NCBI RefSeq assembly: GCF_006159205.1 | Contig: NZ_CP040812.1 | Span: 2,666,001-2,730,000 of the forward strand | Source of the DNA: Antarcticibacterium flavum | GTDB lineage: Bacteria > Bacteroidota > Bacteroidia > Flavobacteriales > Flavobacteriaceae | Length of the DNA stretch: 64,000 bases | Direction of reading: 5' to 3' | Shown here: piece after piece, positions 23,800 through 33,175 of the stretch | Layout of the letters: every line of letters begins with the position of its first letter | Position numbering within the stretch: position 1 is the stretch's first letter | Position numbers and translations under genes: made by a program | Notes under the pieces: model-generated | The model's database searches: none | The model's input: the letters and a program-made list of their open reading frames with translations, nothing else | Told to the model about the DNA's origin: nothing

Positions 23800-24255
23800 T
23801 TAATCTGCATTTGGAAATCCGGATTCCTCTACAGGTACTTCCACAACAGTGTATTGGTTCTCCATATTATCATCTACCCCGCTCCAAAGATAAAACGTAT
23901 ATGGCTCATCCTCATCGATTAAAATAGAAAAGGATGCTTCTTTTTCCAGGTCATTACTTTCCCTGTTGCACTCTGTTTGATTGGCGTCATAGCTTCCAAT
24001 CCCCACTACATAAATATCCCTTCTTTGGGCTCCGCTGTCATTTCCTCTTTTTACCTCAAGTCCGGCAGCGGTATGGCAGGCAGAAGGTAGCAGGTAGGTG
24101 ATGTCTACCTTATAAGTTTTTCCTTTTTCAAAGAATTCCGGGAGGTTTTCACCGGTTACCTCGGCAAATTGATAGGCAATACGAGGGCCATCATCATCGA
24201 TACTGCAGCTTGACAAGGTTAAAATGGCAACGAATAATAAAGCAAATTTTTTCAT
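23800..24255 (-). CDS. Lipoprotein, hypothetical
   Basis: The 151-residue protein starts with a lipoprotein signal (MKKFALLFVAILTLSSC). The mature part has four Cys-containing strands, including LLPSACHTAAG and NQTECNRES, and an acidic C-terminal half, suggesting a small beta-sandwich domain with a disulphide. No family recognised. It is 62 bp upstream of the sigma factor gene on the same strand and could be the first gene of that unit. Confidence 0.7.
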   Translation of the reverse strand: MKKFALLFVAILTLSSCSIDDDGPRIAYQFAEVTGENLPEFFEKGKTYKVDITYLLPSACHTAAGLEVKRGNDSGAQRRDIYVVGIGSYDANQTECNRESNDLEKEASFSILIDEDEPYTFYLWSGVDDNMENQYTVVEVPVEESGFPNAD

Positions 24256-24491
24256 AGGTGTTAAAAATGAATTGTTCTTTTCTTATATGACCGGCATGTG
24301 AGGAAATGGTTGCGTATACTGTGGAAGAATTTTCAGGAAAATGTGTTTATTCCCCAGGTTAGTGAATTATGGTAATGAAATATTAAGCTGGAATCACCCA
24401 AATGACGGGGACTTCCCGAACTTTAAAATGCTTCTTTCTCTTTGGCAAAGTTCTTGAACTCCTGTATGACTAATAACAAAAAAACTTGAAT

Positions 24492-24977
24492 ATGTTTAAC
24501 TCAAAAAAAATTGCTGCTTTCTTTTTATTCTTTACAATAATAGGTAGCTCCGCAATATTTGCCCAAACCCAGCAACAACTGCCACAACAGCAGCAACAAC
24601 CTGAAAAGGTTGAAGTAAGCCAAGCTGAACTTGAAAAGTTTGCCAATGCGTTCCAGGCAATTACTGCTATAGGACAACAGGCCCAGCAGGAAATGGCAGG
24701 TGTGGTTGAGGAAAAAGGTATGGCCATCCAGAGATTTAATGAAGTACACCAGGCTACTCTTGACCCACAGGCTGAAGTAACTGTTACTGCTGAAGAAAAA
24801 GAACAGCACAAGGAGATCATTACTGCGCTTGAGTCTATGCAGGTGGAATTCCAGGGAGAAATGACCAAAGTTATTACTGAAGTTGGTCTAACTCCTGAAA
24901 GATATGAGCAAATCGCTATGGGACTTCAATACGATGAAGAATTGCAAACCAGGTTAAGAGCCGTTTTACAAAGCTAA
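24492..24977 (+). CDS. DUF4168 domain protein, secreted
   Basis: The 161-residue protein has a signal peptide (MFNSKKIAAFFLFF... to IFAQ), a Gln-rich linker (QQQLPQQQQQP), and a helical domain with EVSQAELEKFANAF and LTPERYEQIAMGLQYDEEL, the DUF4168 pattern. DUF4168 proteins are periplasmic and of unknown role. A TTG two codons upstream could serve as start, but the ATG at 24492 is preferred. A terminator follows the stop closely. Confidence 0.85.
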   Translation: MFNSKKIAAFFLFFTIIGSSAIFAQTQQQLPQQQQQPEKVEVSQAELEKFANAFQAITAIGQQAQQEMAGVVEEKGMAIQRFNEVHQATLDPQAEVTVTAEEKEQHKEIITALESMQVEFQGEMTKVITEVGLTPERYEQIAMGLQYDEELQTRLRAVLQS

Positions 24978-24995
24978 TTACTACCCCCGGAAATT

Positions 24996-25024
24996 AAAAA
25001 GGTGACCTCGCGTCACCTTTTTTT
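24996..25024 (+). terminator. Rho-independent terminator
   Basis: AAAAAGGTGAC / GTCACCTTTTTTT around a short CTCGC loop. T-tracts on both strands serve the converging genes. Confidence 0.88.
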
Positions 25025-25051
25025 GTTTTAGGTATTGCCGATGTCTGGCTC

Positions 25052-27199
25052 TTATTTTTTTCTGAATAAACTTCCAATTGTTTTCCCAATTTCATCCAGC
25101 CTCTCAATGGGTTCCATAAGCGATGGGTTGGTAAGATCTATTCCCCTTGGGTCGGCAACCCCTGCCTGGATGGGGAATACCAGTATAAAGCTGTTCCTCT
25201 GGAAATAGTTGTTGAGGTAGTCTGGGATATTGGCCATGTTCTTTTGATAGGAAAGCTTGTCCTTCCTGCTCATAATAATAAAGAGGTTATCATCTTTATC
25301 AATTTCCCTTGATAAGATTAAAAAGTCATTCCATTGACTAAATTCCCTGAATTCACATTCAATAGGATGCTTTTCCTGTACTTTCTTTATATAATCCAGG
25401 GTTTCGGCTGTAGCATAAAACACCAGTTTAGCCCCTGTATTTCGTGCGAGGTTCCATAATTTGACCAGCCAGAAAGGAAATCCTGTTTCTTTTTCGGCTT
25501 TTGCAGGGACAACTACCAGTTGTCTTTTGATCGTGGCAATGGGCTGTGCCGCCTTATAGATCAAGGTGGTGGTGTTACATTTTGTGAGTAAGCCTTCCGT
25601 AAGATCTCCCAGGAAGGAGTCTGAGATGCCAGACTGTTGATGCAAGCCCAGGATTAGATCTGTTATTCCCTTTTCTCTTACCACACTGGTGATCCCGTTC
25701 ACTATATCAATATCATACCGCAGGAGTTCGTGAATGAAATTATCTGTGGCAGAAGCAGTCACCGAAGCCTGATTGAGTAATTTCCCGGCTTTTTTAACGG
25801 CAGGCTCATCCACAGTCGCATTATTTATGATCGTAAGAGCATACAGGCCCTCCACATTGCGTTTGGATTTCAATATTAGCCCCAGATTGATAAGTTCATC
25901 TGTGGTTTCGCTATTGCTAATTGGAATAAGGATCCTTTCCCGGGTTTCAGCGTCGCCCGGCTCGGTAGAGGAAGCATCTGCCAGGGATTGTTTTTTGGCC
26001 GCCTTTTGTGCCACAAAGGAGGAAATGGTACAGGTTATAAGGATCATTAGGATAGTGCCGTTCAGGACACTTTCATTTAACAAACGTACGGGTTCTCCAT
26101 CTACAGTCTCACCTAAGATAATATTGTAACCTACCAATACAGCCGCCAGGGTGGCGGCGGCCTGTGCGTTGCTCAATCCAAAGATGAGTGCGCGTTCTGT
26201 AGACGTAAAATTATAGGTTTTTTGGGTTAACCAGGCAGCAAGATATTTGGCAGAGGTTGCAATGATTGTCATTATAGCCGCAACCTTCAGGGTTTCCAGG
26301 TCCTGAAAAAACACCCTGTAATCTATAAGCATTCCTACCCCTATAAGAAAAAATGGGATAAAGATCGCGTTTCCTACAAATTCTATCCTGTTCATTAAAG
26401 GCGAGGTGTGGGGTATCAACCTGTTCATTGCAAGGCCTGCAAGAAAAGCTCCAATGATGGCTTCTATTCCTGCCAGCTCTGCCAGCACAGCTCCTGAGAA
26501 TACCATCACCAGTACAAATATGTACTGGGAAACATTATCCTCAAATCTTTTGAAGAACCATCTACCTATGATTGGAAAGAGAAACATTACTATAAGTCCA
26601 AAAATGATAAGGGAGATGGTGAGCCTCACCCAAAATTCTGTATTCACTTCCCCTGTGGTCATCCCAACGATCACGGCAAGAACAAGTAATGCCAGTGTAT
26701 CGGTGATCATGGTGCCTCCAACAGTAATGTTAACGGCCCTGTTCTTCGCTACTCCCATTTTACTCACCAGTGGATATGCGATAAGGGTATGGGACGCAAA
26801 CATACTGGCAAGCAGCACCGAGGTATAGATCGAAAAGTTAAGGATATAGAGTCCCCCCAGGATTCCCAGAGTCATGGGGATCAAAAAGGTGAACATGCCA
26901 AAGACTATACTCTTTTTGGAATTCTTTTTAAAATCGGCCATATCTATCTCAAGGCCTGCCAGGAACATAATGTAAAGCAAACCTGCTGTTCCTGAAAGTA
27001 TGATACTGCTGTCCCGCTCCATAAGGTAAAACCCATGAGGTCCCACAATGGCACCTGCGATGATCATTCCCAATAAAGGCGGGATCTTTATCCTGTTCAG
27101 AAGCAAAGGGGCAATGAGGATGATCACCAAAATGAGGAGAAATTTCAGCACCGGATTGGCTAGAGGCAAACTGGCATCAAATGCGCTTAAAAATATCAT
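25052..27199 (-). CDS. Cation:proton antiporter (CPA2/Kef type) with C-terminal universal-stress-like domain
   Basis: The 715-residue protein has about 12 membrane helices in residues 15-400 with the CPA2 signature (IPPLLGMIIAGAIVGPHGF, LFLAGLEIDMADF, and GAFLAGLAMNRL). The C-terminal 300 residues are soluble and resemble two weak UspA-type units (ILIPISNSETTDELINLGL; DLILGLHQQSGISDSFLGDLTEGLL). It would exchange Na+ or K+ for protons, with the tail as a nucleotide- or signal-sensing part. It is monocistronic. Confidence 0.92.
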   Translation of the reverse strand: MIFLSAFDASLPLANPVLKFLLILVIILIAPLLLNRIKIPPLLGMIIAGAIVGPHGFYLMERDSSIILSGTAGLLYIMFLAGLEIDMADFKKNSKKSIVFGMFTFLIPMTLGILGGLYILNFSIYTSVLLASMFASHTLIAYPLVSKMGVAKNRAVNITVGGTMITDTLALLVLAVIVGMTTGEVNTEFWVRLTISLIIFGLIVMFLFPIIGRWFFKRFEDNVSQYIFVLVMVFSGAVLAELAGIEAIIGAFLAGLAMNRLIPHTSPLMNRIEFVGNAIFIPFFLIGVGMLIDYRVFFQDLETLKVAAIMTIIATSAKYLAAWLTQKTYNFTSTERALIFGLSNAQAAATLAAVLVGYNIILGETVDGEPVRLLNESVLNGTILMILITCTISSFVAQKAAKKQSLADASSTEPGDAETRERILIPISNSETTDELINLGLILKSKRNVEGLYALTIINNATVDEPAVKKAGKLLNQASVTASATDNFIHELLRYDIDIVNGITSVVREKGITDLILGLHQQSGISDSFLGDLTEGLLTKCNTTTLIYKAAQPIATIKRQLVVVPAKAEKETGFPFWLVKLWNLARNTGAKLVFYATAETLDYIKKVQEKHPIECEFREFSQWNDFLILSREIDKDDNLFIIMSRKDKLSYQKNMANIPDYLNNYFQRNSFILVFPIQAGVADPRGIDLTNPSLMEPIERLDEIGKTIGSLFRKK

Positions 27200-27326
27200 A
27201 ATCAGAAATTTTAAAGTCGGAAATTTGAGGCCTCCGTAGCTGCAAATAACGAAAAAATTTTCAGTATATTTTTCTTGACTTAACTATCGCATCAATAGAT
27301 AAATATGAGTGCCTGAAATAAAGATT

Positions 27327-27881
27327 ATGAAAATTCCCTGGATACAATTAAAAGCAGTTCCCTTATTTATAACAATGTTGATCTTTCTTACCGGTTGTAA
27401 GGATGGAACCACCCTAACGGGGGGAGATAGAGATGCCACAGAGAAAAAAGAAAAAGAGGCGGAGGCGCCGGAAGAAGAAGGAGGAGAACCCATAGTGCTA
27501 AATATTGAGGAAGCGACAATATCGAATCCTCACTACAGGATTGAACAATGGACAGGCAAACAAATGCAAATGGTCTTAATGGCGGTAAAACCGGGAGAGG
27601 AAATAGATCTCGAAGTTCATGAAGGTCACGACCAGTTCATCAGGATCGAGCAGGGAGAGGCTCGTGTACTAATGGGAAAAACTGAAGATGATCTTTCCTT
27701 TGATGAAACGGTCACAGATGACTGGGCAATATTCATTCCCGCGGGGTATTATCATAATGTAAAAAATACAGGCAGCGAGGACCTAAAGGTCTATACTATA
27801 TATGCACCAAAGGAACACGAGAAAGGAGCGCTTCAACGTACGTATGAAGCAGCAAGGGAAACGCATGAAAAAGGACGTTGA
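27327..27881 (+). CDS. Cupin domain lipoprotein
   Basis: The protein of about 184 residues has a lipoprotein signal ending in LTGC, then a highly acidic linker, then a cupin: motif 1 as DLEVHEGHDQFIRIEQGEARV (His, His and Glu ligands) and motif 2 as FIPAGYYHNVKN. Cupins of this small type bind a metal and may act as isomerase or sensor. An upstream GTG at 27309 gives a worse signal peptide. An outer- or inner-membrane lipid anchor for a cupin is a little unusual. A terminator follows. Confidence 0.85.
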   Translation: MKIPWIQLKAVPLFITMLIFLTGCKDGTTLTGGDRDATEKKEKEAEAPEEEGGEPIVLNIEEATISNPHYRIEQWTGKQMQMVLMAVKPGEEIDLEVHEGHDQFIRIEQGEARVLMGKTEDDLSFDETVTDDWAIFIPAGYYHNVKNTGSEDLKVYTIYAPKEHEKGALQRTYEAARETHEKGR

Positions 27882-27907
27882 GCTTATCTCAAGTAACACA
27901 ATTGATA

Positions 27908-27946
27908 AAAAAAAAGGGAAGCAATTTTTAGAATGCTTCCCTTTTT
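27908..27946 (+). terminator. Rho-independent terminator
   Basis: AAAGGGAAGCA and TGCTTCCCTTT stem with T/A tails on both strands; shared by the two converging genes. Confidence 0.85.
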
Positions 27947-27959
27947 ATAGATAGTGCTG

Positions 27960-28211
27960 TTATACCACTATTTTTTTATCTCCCGGGATACCGGGATTAT
28001 TATTCTCGATATCATCTATATGAGTAATATCAGCTTTTTTTCTTTTATTCTTATTTATAAGGCTGTAAGCAAGATAACCCGCACCGGCAACTGCACCCAC
28101 ACCAAGACCTATAAGTCCTGTACGTTTATTTAAAACGGCCTTACCGGCTTTTAATGCAACCTTTCCTTTTAAATACTTCTTTCCTAAATTGATTATTGAA
28201 CTCGTATCCAT
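27960..28211 (-). CDS. Small membrane protein, hypothetical
   Basis: The 83-residue protein begins MDTSSIINLGKKYLKGKVALK (positive amphipathic), has one glycine-rich membrane segment (LIGLGVGAVAGAGYLAYSLI) and a charged tail. The frame extends upstream to 28250, but the ATG at 28211 follows an A/T-rich leader and fits better. Similar in design to the protein at 18880. Function unknown; such proteins are often stress-induced. Confidence 0.6.
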   Translation of the reverse strand: MDTSSIINLGKKYLKGKVALKAGKAVLNKRTGLIGLGVGAVAGAGYLAYSLINKNKRKKADITHIDDIENNNPGIPGDKKIVV

Positions 28212-28464
28212 AATATAGTTTTTTAGTTGAATGTTAGAAAAATACTCCAACCAGGGCCCTGCTGATATTTACCACCACTTCCTGGCAGCTGCAGCATGCT
28301 TACGGTAATTTTTTTTTTAAAATTTCCTTCCCTTTTCCACGTCGAGGTATTAAGAAATCGGGGCTTTCCCAATTTAAACTTCAATACAATATCGAGGTTT
28401 TATAAGTGCCCTAACGTTAAGGAGTTTTGAAATAACACAGTTTTAACGTCTTTCTAAGAGGCTT

Positions 28465-29367
28465 TTATCCCTGGCGGTTGAGCCGGTTTTCGGAATAGAC
28501 TTCTGTGGCAGAATTTACTTCGGCCCCCAGGAGGATGATGAAACTGGTGAGGAAAAGCCACAATAATAATATCACTACTGCTGAGATGGACCCATACATC
28601 TCCCCATAATTTCCGAAGTTACTTACGTAAAAAGAGAAGCCCAGGGAGGCTATAAGCCATAAGACCGTAGCCAAAGAAGCTCCCACCAGCACCCACTTGA
28701 ATTTAGGGGTGCGCCTGTCTGGTGCATACCTGTAAATGAGACTTATTACAAGAATTACAATACCAGCCAGGAGAGGCCACCTCAACCAGCTAACCAGGCC
28801 TTCAATATTTGCGGGTAAGCCAAATGTATTTACTATAGCAGGAAAGATCACGATCAAAGCTAAACTTAAAAGCAAAGTGATTATAGCGCCTAAAGTAAAT
28901 AAGAGAGTAATTGCATTTTGCTTGATAAATCCCCGGTTGTTTTTAGTTTCATAAGCTATATCAATTCCTTTAAAAAGAGATTTTGTGCCTGCATTGGCAC
29001 TCCATAAACTTATAAGTATACCAAGTGCCGTTCCCCAGCCCAGTGCACTGCCAGAGGTGGAGATCAAATTCTCAACCCGGTCCTTAATTATGGAAAATGC
29101 CTCCTCTGGCATCATGCCCGAGAGTTGGGATATTTGCCTTTCAGCCTGCTCTGGATCTACAGCCAGCCCGTAAATACTCAATAGTGCCATCAAGGCCGGG
29201 AAGATGGCCAAAAATGCATAAAAAGCCACACCTGCTGCAACGATCGTTAGATTATCTTCTTCTATGCGGTCTTTTACCCTTATTAAAATTTGTTTCCAGC
29301 CGGAGGTTTTGATTTTCTTGGGTGATTTTAACACCTTCGTTTTTTTCATTTTTCTCTCTGCCTTCAT
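28465..29367 (-). CDS. YihY/BrkB family inner-membrane protein
   Basis: The 300-residue protein has six membrane helices and the YihY/virulence factor BrkB pattern: DNLTIVAAGVAFYAFLAIFPALMAL near the start, then LGWGTALGILISLWSANAGTKSLF, RYAPDRRTPKFKWVLVGA, and LLWLFLTSFIILLGAEVN. The family is widespread; its biochemical role is unsettled. The protein starts with a Lys-rich cytoplasmic stretch. Confidence 0.92.
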   Translation of the reverse strand: MKAERKMKKTKVLKSPKKIKTSGWKQILIRVKDRIEEDNLTIVAAGVAFYAFLAIFPALMALLSIYGLAVDPEQAERQISQLSGMMPEEAFSIIKDRVENLISTSGSALGWGTALGILISLWSANAGTKSLFKGIDIAYETKNNRGFIKQNAITLLFTLGAIITLLLSLALIVIFPAIVNTFGLPANIEGLVSWLRWPLLAGIVILVISLIYRYAPDRRTPKFKWVLVGASLATVLWLIASLGFSFYVSNFGNYGEMYGSISAVVILLLWLFLTSFIILLGAEVNSATEVYSENRLNRQG

Positions 29368-29472
29368 TTCAAAGCTTTTTAATCGGTTTTGGTTTTATTA
29401 GTTGTGGGGGTTGATAGTTTACGTTTAAGGGGATATTCCTAAAGATGCGAAAGGAAAATTAAAGTATAAGCC

Positions 29473-30048
29473 TTAAGCCACTTCCTTTTCTATAGCAAGG
29501 AAATGGGAGATATTTCTGTTTGCATCTGTCAAAGGAATTATTGTGATCTCACATTTATATTGTTCTTTGGTTTTCCTATAATTTACAACAATTTCTGTAA
29601 ACACTTCTTTATCCAGTAATTTCTGGCGTATCCTATTTCGGTTTTCTTCTTTTGTATCCTTGCCCTGCAGGAATCTGGGTGTTTTTCCAAGTGCAAAACC
29701 TGCCGTATAGCCGGTCATTTTTGAGAACCCTTTGTTCACCCATTGGATTTTTTGGGCGAGATTGGTTAAAACAAGGGCATCATAGGAGGTGTTTAGAATA
29801 ATACCGGGATCGATTTGATTGTTGAAACCGGGGGCAAAATCCAGGATGTCCTGCAGGTCCTTTTTCCTCCTCCCCAGTTCCACCTCAGCCTGAAAGCTTG
29901 CAGCATAAAGGTCTAACCCCAATAGTGGAGAAGCGTGGTTTAAGGGTTGTATGCGTAATTTGAGGTTCTCATATTCCGTATGGGATCTGGCCTCAAGGTA
30001 AAGATCAAGGCACATCATGTTGCTAAGGTTATCTTTAAAATCACTCAT
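29473..30048 (-). CDS. PAS domain protein, LOV-like without photo-active cysteine
   Basis: The 191-residue protein has a helical N-terminal part (1-85) and a PAS domain (about 90-190) of LOV type: ALVLTNLAQKIQWVNKGFSKMTGY, then GKTPRFLQGKDTKEENRNRIRQKL, then YKCEITIIPLTD and SHFLAIEKE. In true LOV photosensors the core is GxNCRFLQ, whose Cys bonds to flavin; here Cys is Pro (GKTPRFLQ). It may still bind flavin or another ligand but cannot form the classic adduct. No output domain is present. Confidence 0.82.
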   Translation of the reverse strand: MSDFKDNLSNMMCLDLYLEARSHTEYENLKLRIQPLNHASPLLGLDLYAASFQAEVELGRRKKDLQDILDFAPGFNNQIDPGIILNTSYDALVLTNLAQKIQWVNKGFSKMTGYTAGFALGKTPRFLQGKDTKEENRNRIRQKLLDKEVFTEIVVNYRKTKEQYKCEITIIPLTDANRNISHFLAIEKEVA

Positions 30049-30220
30049 AGATCCTGTTCTAATTAATTAATAAAAAAATGGAAAAGCCTCTAACCTCCTT
30101 TTGAAAGATGCCTTTGGAATCAAACATTTCCTGTTTCTTGTATAAATATAGCAGCTACAGGTGAGGATTTTTAAAATTTAATATGTTTTATGATTTGTGG
30201 GACTGAGGAAGCAACCAGGA

Positions 30221-31483
30221 TTACCCCTTCTTTTCCGGGGGATTAGGATATTCTTTTCTTTTGGCGAAATAATCTATGATGGAGGGCGCGGTGAGCCCAT
30301 GTATAACAATGGAAATGAGGATCACATAAGCTGTAATGCCGTATAGCTCATTTTTATTTTCAAAATTATCATATTGCATAAATGCCCAGGCCAGGTAAAA
30401 AACCGAGCCTATTCCCCGTATTCCCAAAAAGCCCACCGCGAGTTTCGATCTTTTGGGATCGTTAACCCCTATCAGGGAAATATAACCGGCCAAAGGCCTT
30501 ATGATAAGAATAAACCCAAAAGCGAACAAAATACCTTTCCAGTTTGTAAGAGTGAGGATACCGTTAAGTAAGGAACCACCGAATAGAATGATCCAAACCG
30601 TGAGCAGGAGCCTCTCAATTTCGTGAATGAAATCGTGCATCTTCTTTTTGTAGTCCCCGCTTATTTTCTCATAGTATCTCAGGGTTAATCCCACAAAGAA
30701 AACTGCTAAAAATCCGTATCCATGTAGTAATTCTGTTAAACCATAACTCATAAAAGTAAGGGAGAGGGATACAAAGCCATCAAATGTTTTGACTCCGGTC
30801 ACAATGTGCAGCCTGTCGAGTAAGTAACCAATAATTCTTCCAATAATTATTCCCAGGATAATTCCAATAACTACTTTAAGCAATAGCTTATCCCAAAACC
30901 AGTCAGAAAAATTAAGGGCTGCCCAACCTCCCGCTTGTGCTACCATGACTGCCAGGTAGGTAAAGGGAAATGCCATCCCATCATTCAAACCAGCCTCTGT
31001 TGTAAGGGTGAAGCGCCTTTTATCCTCCGGCTCCTTTTCCCGGGTGGGTTCATCAAGTTGGACTTCTGCTGCCAGCACCGGGTCTGTAGGTGCCAGAATA
31101 GCAGCCAAAAGGAGGGAGGATGGAACGCTTAGAGCCAGGAAATATACTCCAAGAAAATATGCAGCAGCCATTGTAATTGGCATAGCGATAAACACTAACA
31201 ATAATGGTCTTTTCCAGGCGCTAAAGGAAAAAACACTTCCTATTTTAAGGCCTGCGCCCATTAAAGCTATGATTACAATTGCTTCAGAAAAATACATTAG
31301 CCCCTGGTCATTCCACAAGGGATCGGGCCATTGTAAGGGGGTGCCAATATAAAAAAGTAGAAAACCTATGAATAAAAGGATGATGGGGAAGCTTACTTTG
31401 ATCCTTTTTGAAATAGATGGAAGCCATGCCATCACAAGGGTTGCAAATCCAATCGCTGCTAATACCAGGTAGTGGTCTTCCAT
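30221..31483 (-). CDS. Cation:proton antiporter, CPA1 (NhaP/NHE) type
   Basis: The 420-residue protein has about 12 membrane helices and typical CPA1 blocks: ALMGAGLKIGSVF, LLLAAILAPTDPVLAAEVQ (ion-binding TM with the DP Asp), LTTEAGLNDGMAFPF (ND motif) and LGIRGIGSVFYLAWA. It likely exports Na+ in exchange for H+, supporting life in salty or alkaline conditions. Second antiporter of the window, of a different class from the one at 25052. Confidence 0.93.
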   Translation of the reverse strand: MEDHYLVLAAIGFATLVMAWLPSISKRIKVSFPIILLFIGFLLFYIGTPLQWPDPLWNDQGLMYFSEAIVIIALMGAGLKIGSVFSFSAWKRPLLLVFIAMPITMAAAYFLGVYFLALSVPSSLLLAAILAPTDPVLAAEVQLDEPTREKEPEDKRRFTLTTEAGLNDGMAFPFTYLAVMVAQAGGWAALNFSDWFWDKLLLKVVIGIILGIIIGRIIGYLLDRLHIVTGVKTFDGFVSLSLTFMSYGLTELLHGYGFLAVFFVGLTLRYYEKISGDYKKKMHDFIHEIERLLLTVWIILFGGSLLNGILTLTNWKGILFAFGFILIIRPLAGYISLIGVNDPKRSKLAVGFLGIRGIGSVFYLAWAFMQYDNFENKNELYGITAYVILISIVIHGLTAPSIIDYFAKRKEYPNPPEKKG

Positions 31484-31651
31484 AGAATGTTAAAATTAGT
31501 ATGAGGGTTTGTATTATGAAAAGTTCAAACATTGTAAAACCTTTAAGAGGCAAGATGCTTGACCCGGGCAAGTTTACTATTTTGTGTATCTTTAAAAGAA
31601 GGAAGATTTTAGTAGCTGATATTAATCATATCTTGCTGAAAAAGAGAGTTA

Positions 31652-31659
31652 TAACTTTG
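31652..31659 (+). promoter_or_regulatory. Bacteroidota-type promoter (-7 element)
   Basis: TAACTTTG fits TAnnTTTG, with TTG about 17 bp upstream (31633), and lies 20 bp before the start of the barrel gene at 31679. Confidence 0.55.
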
Positions 31660-31678
31660 CGTATATAAAACACCAACA

Positions 31679-32260
31679 ATGAAAGAGTTAAAGTTTTTAT
31701 TGGCTGGCATAATCATTCTGGTTTTTACCAATGCAGGCCTTGCCCAGGAGAGATGGACAGCAGAATTCAGGCCCGGAGTAAATTTTCCTATAGATAAAGT
31801 GGCAGGGATTGAAGTGAAAACCGGTTTTGGTTTTGAAGCTGCTTTATCCTATGAAATCATCCCACACCTGGAAGCTTACGCGGGCTGGAGCTGGAATAAG
31901 TTTGGAGGAGATAGTGGATTTGGGCCTTCCAATCTTGATGTGGAAGAAACGGGCTATACTTTTGGCTTTCAATTCATACATCCTATTGCTAACTCATCCC
32001 TCTCCTATTCTTTGAGAGGTGGGGCCGTATATAATCATCTGGAGTTTGAGGATCAGGGAGGCAATACGATAGTGGACTCCGGTCACGGCTTTGGCTGGCA
32101 GGTAGGAGGAGGCCTGGATTGGGAAATAGGAAATAATTTTCACCTGCGTCCCGGGATTCGCTACAGGTCTCTTACAAGACAACTTGAAATGGAAATAGGA
32201 AATCTTGAAGCCAAACTCAATTACCTTTCATTTGGTTTGGGTCTGGCCAAACGTTTTTAA
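31679..32260 (+). CDS. Outer-membrane beta-barrel protein
   Basis: The 193-residue protein has a cleavable signal peptide (to GLAQ), followed by eight or so amphipathic strands (WTAEFRPGVNF, EAALSYEIIPHLEAYAGWSW, YTFGFQFIHPI) and ends LGLAKRF with terminal Phe, the signal for outer-membrane insertion. It fits the OmpA/OmpX-like or porin-type small barrels of Bacteroidota. Specific role unknown. Confidence 0.85.
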   Translation: MKELKFLLAGIIILVFTNAGLAQERWTAEFRPGVNFPIDKVAGIEVKTGFGFEAALSYEIIPHLEAYAGWSWNKFGGDSGFGPSNLDVEETGYTFGFQFIHPIANSSLSYSLRGGAVYNHLEFEDQGGNTIVDSGHGFGWQVGGGLDWEIGNNFHLRPGIRYRSLTRQLEMEIGNLEAKLNYLSFGLGLAKRF

Positions 32261-32284
32261 TTTAATCCTCCTAAAATTAATGCA

Positions 32285-33175
32285 ATGAGGACGCCGGGGA
32301 TCATTTTTATACTTTCCCTTTTAATCATTCTTGCCGCAATAGGCAATGCTATTCCTGCAATTTTAAATGCCTTTCCTCCACAACCCTGGAGTTTTCAAAA
32401 TATATATGGAGATGCCATTGAGATATATGGAAGTGGCACCTATAGGAATGACAGTGTTTTTTCTGCCCTGGGATTTCTTTCTCAGGATATAATAATGTTG
32501 TTTCTGGTTATTCCGTTATTGATCCTGTGTATGGTTTTATATCTAAAGCGAAAGGAAAAAGCTGCCGGCCCGGGTTTGATGGCTTTGATAGGATTTATTC
32601 TGTATGCTTATAGTTCACTTTCACTTTCAGCTTATTATAACCACTACTTCCTCCTTTATATTCTGGCCTTTTCGGCTTCTTTTTATACTCTTATTTTGCT
32701 TTTCGGTGAAGTGCAGCTTTCGGTGGCAATCGTAAAAAAGTTACCTAATAAATTTCCGGGAATTTTTCTAATAGTCAGCGGTGTAATCACCCTGATTATT
32801 TGGGGGGTACCTCTTATTTTGGCAGTTTTTGATGGGCTGGTTCCGGGGCTTGTTTTTCATTATACCACTTTGGTCACCCATGCACTGGACCTGGCAATAA
32901 TTGTTCCCGCTTCTATAGTGGGAGGAATTCTAATACTTAAAAGAAATGCTGTTGGCTATAAGATCGCTTTTCCCTTGTTGGGAATTATAATTTTTCTGCT
33001 ACCGGTGATCCTTCTCTCCAGTTATTTACAATATAAGCAGGGAGTGATCTTTTCACCTGCGGAAGTAGCAGGGCCCATAACCGGATTTTTATTATTAGGT
33101 CTCCTGGGAATATGGATAATGATCAAAATCCTCCGAATTCTGAAGAAAAATGACCTAAAAAATCTATCCTCATGA
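32285..33175 (+). CDS. Multi-pass membrane protein, hypothetical
   Basis: The 296-residue protein has about eight hydrophobic segments (first at 6-24, GIIFILSLLIILAAIGNAI; last near 262-280). After the first helix comes an extracytoplasmic loop of about 30 residues. No signature of a transporter family is seen. It starts 25 bp after the barrel gene and its stop overlaps the start of the DUF6544-like gene (ATGA), so the last two are coupled. Confidence 0.7.
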   Translation: MRTPGIIFILSLLIILAAIGNAIPAILNAFPPQPWSFQNIYGDAIEIYGSGTYRNDSVFSALGFLSQDIIMLFLVIPLLILCMVLYLKRKEKAAGPGLMALIGFILYAYSSLSLSAYYNHYFLLYILAFSASFYTLILLFGEVQLSVAIVKKLPNKFPGIFLIVSGVITLIIWGVPLILAVFDGLVPGLVFHYTTLVTHALDLAIIVPASIVGGILILKRNAVGYKIAFPLLGIIIFLLPVILLSSYLQYKQGVIFSPAEVAGPITGFLLLGLLGIWIMIKILRILKKNDLKNLSS

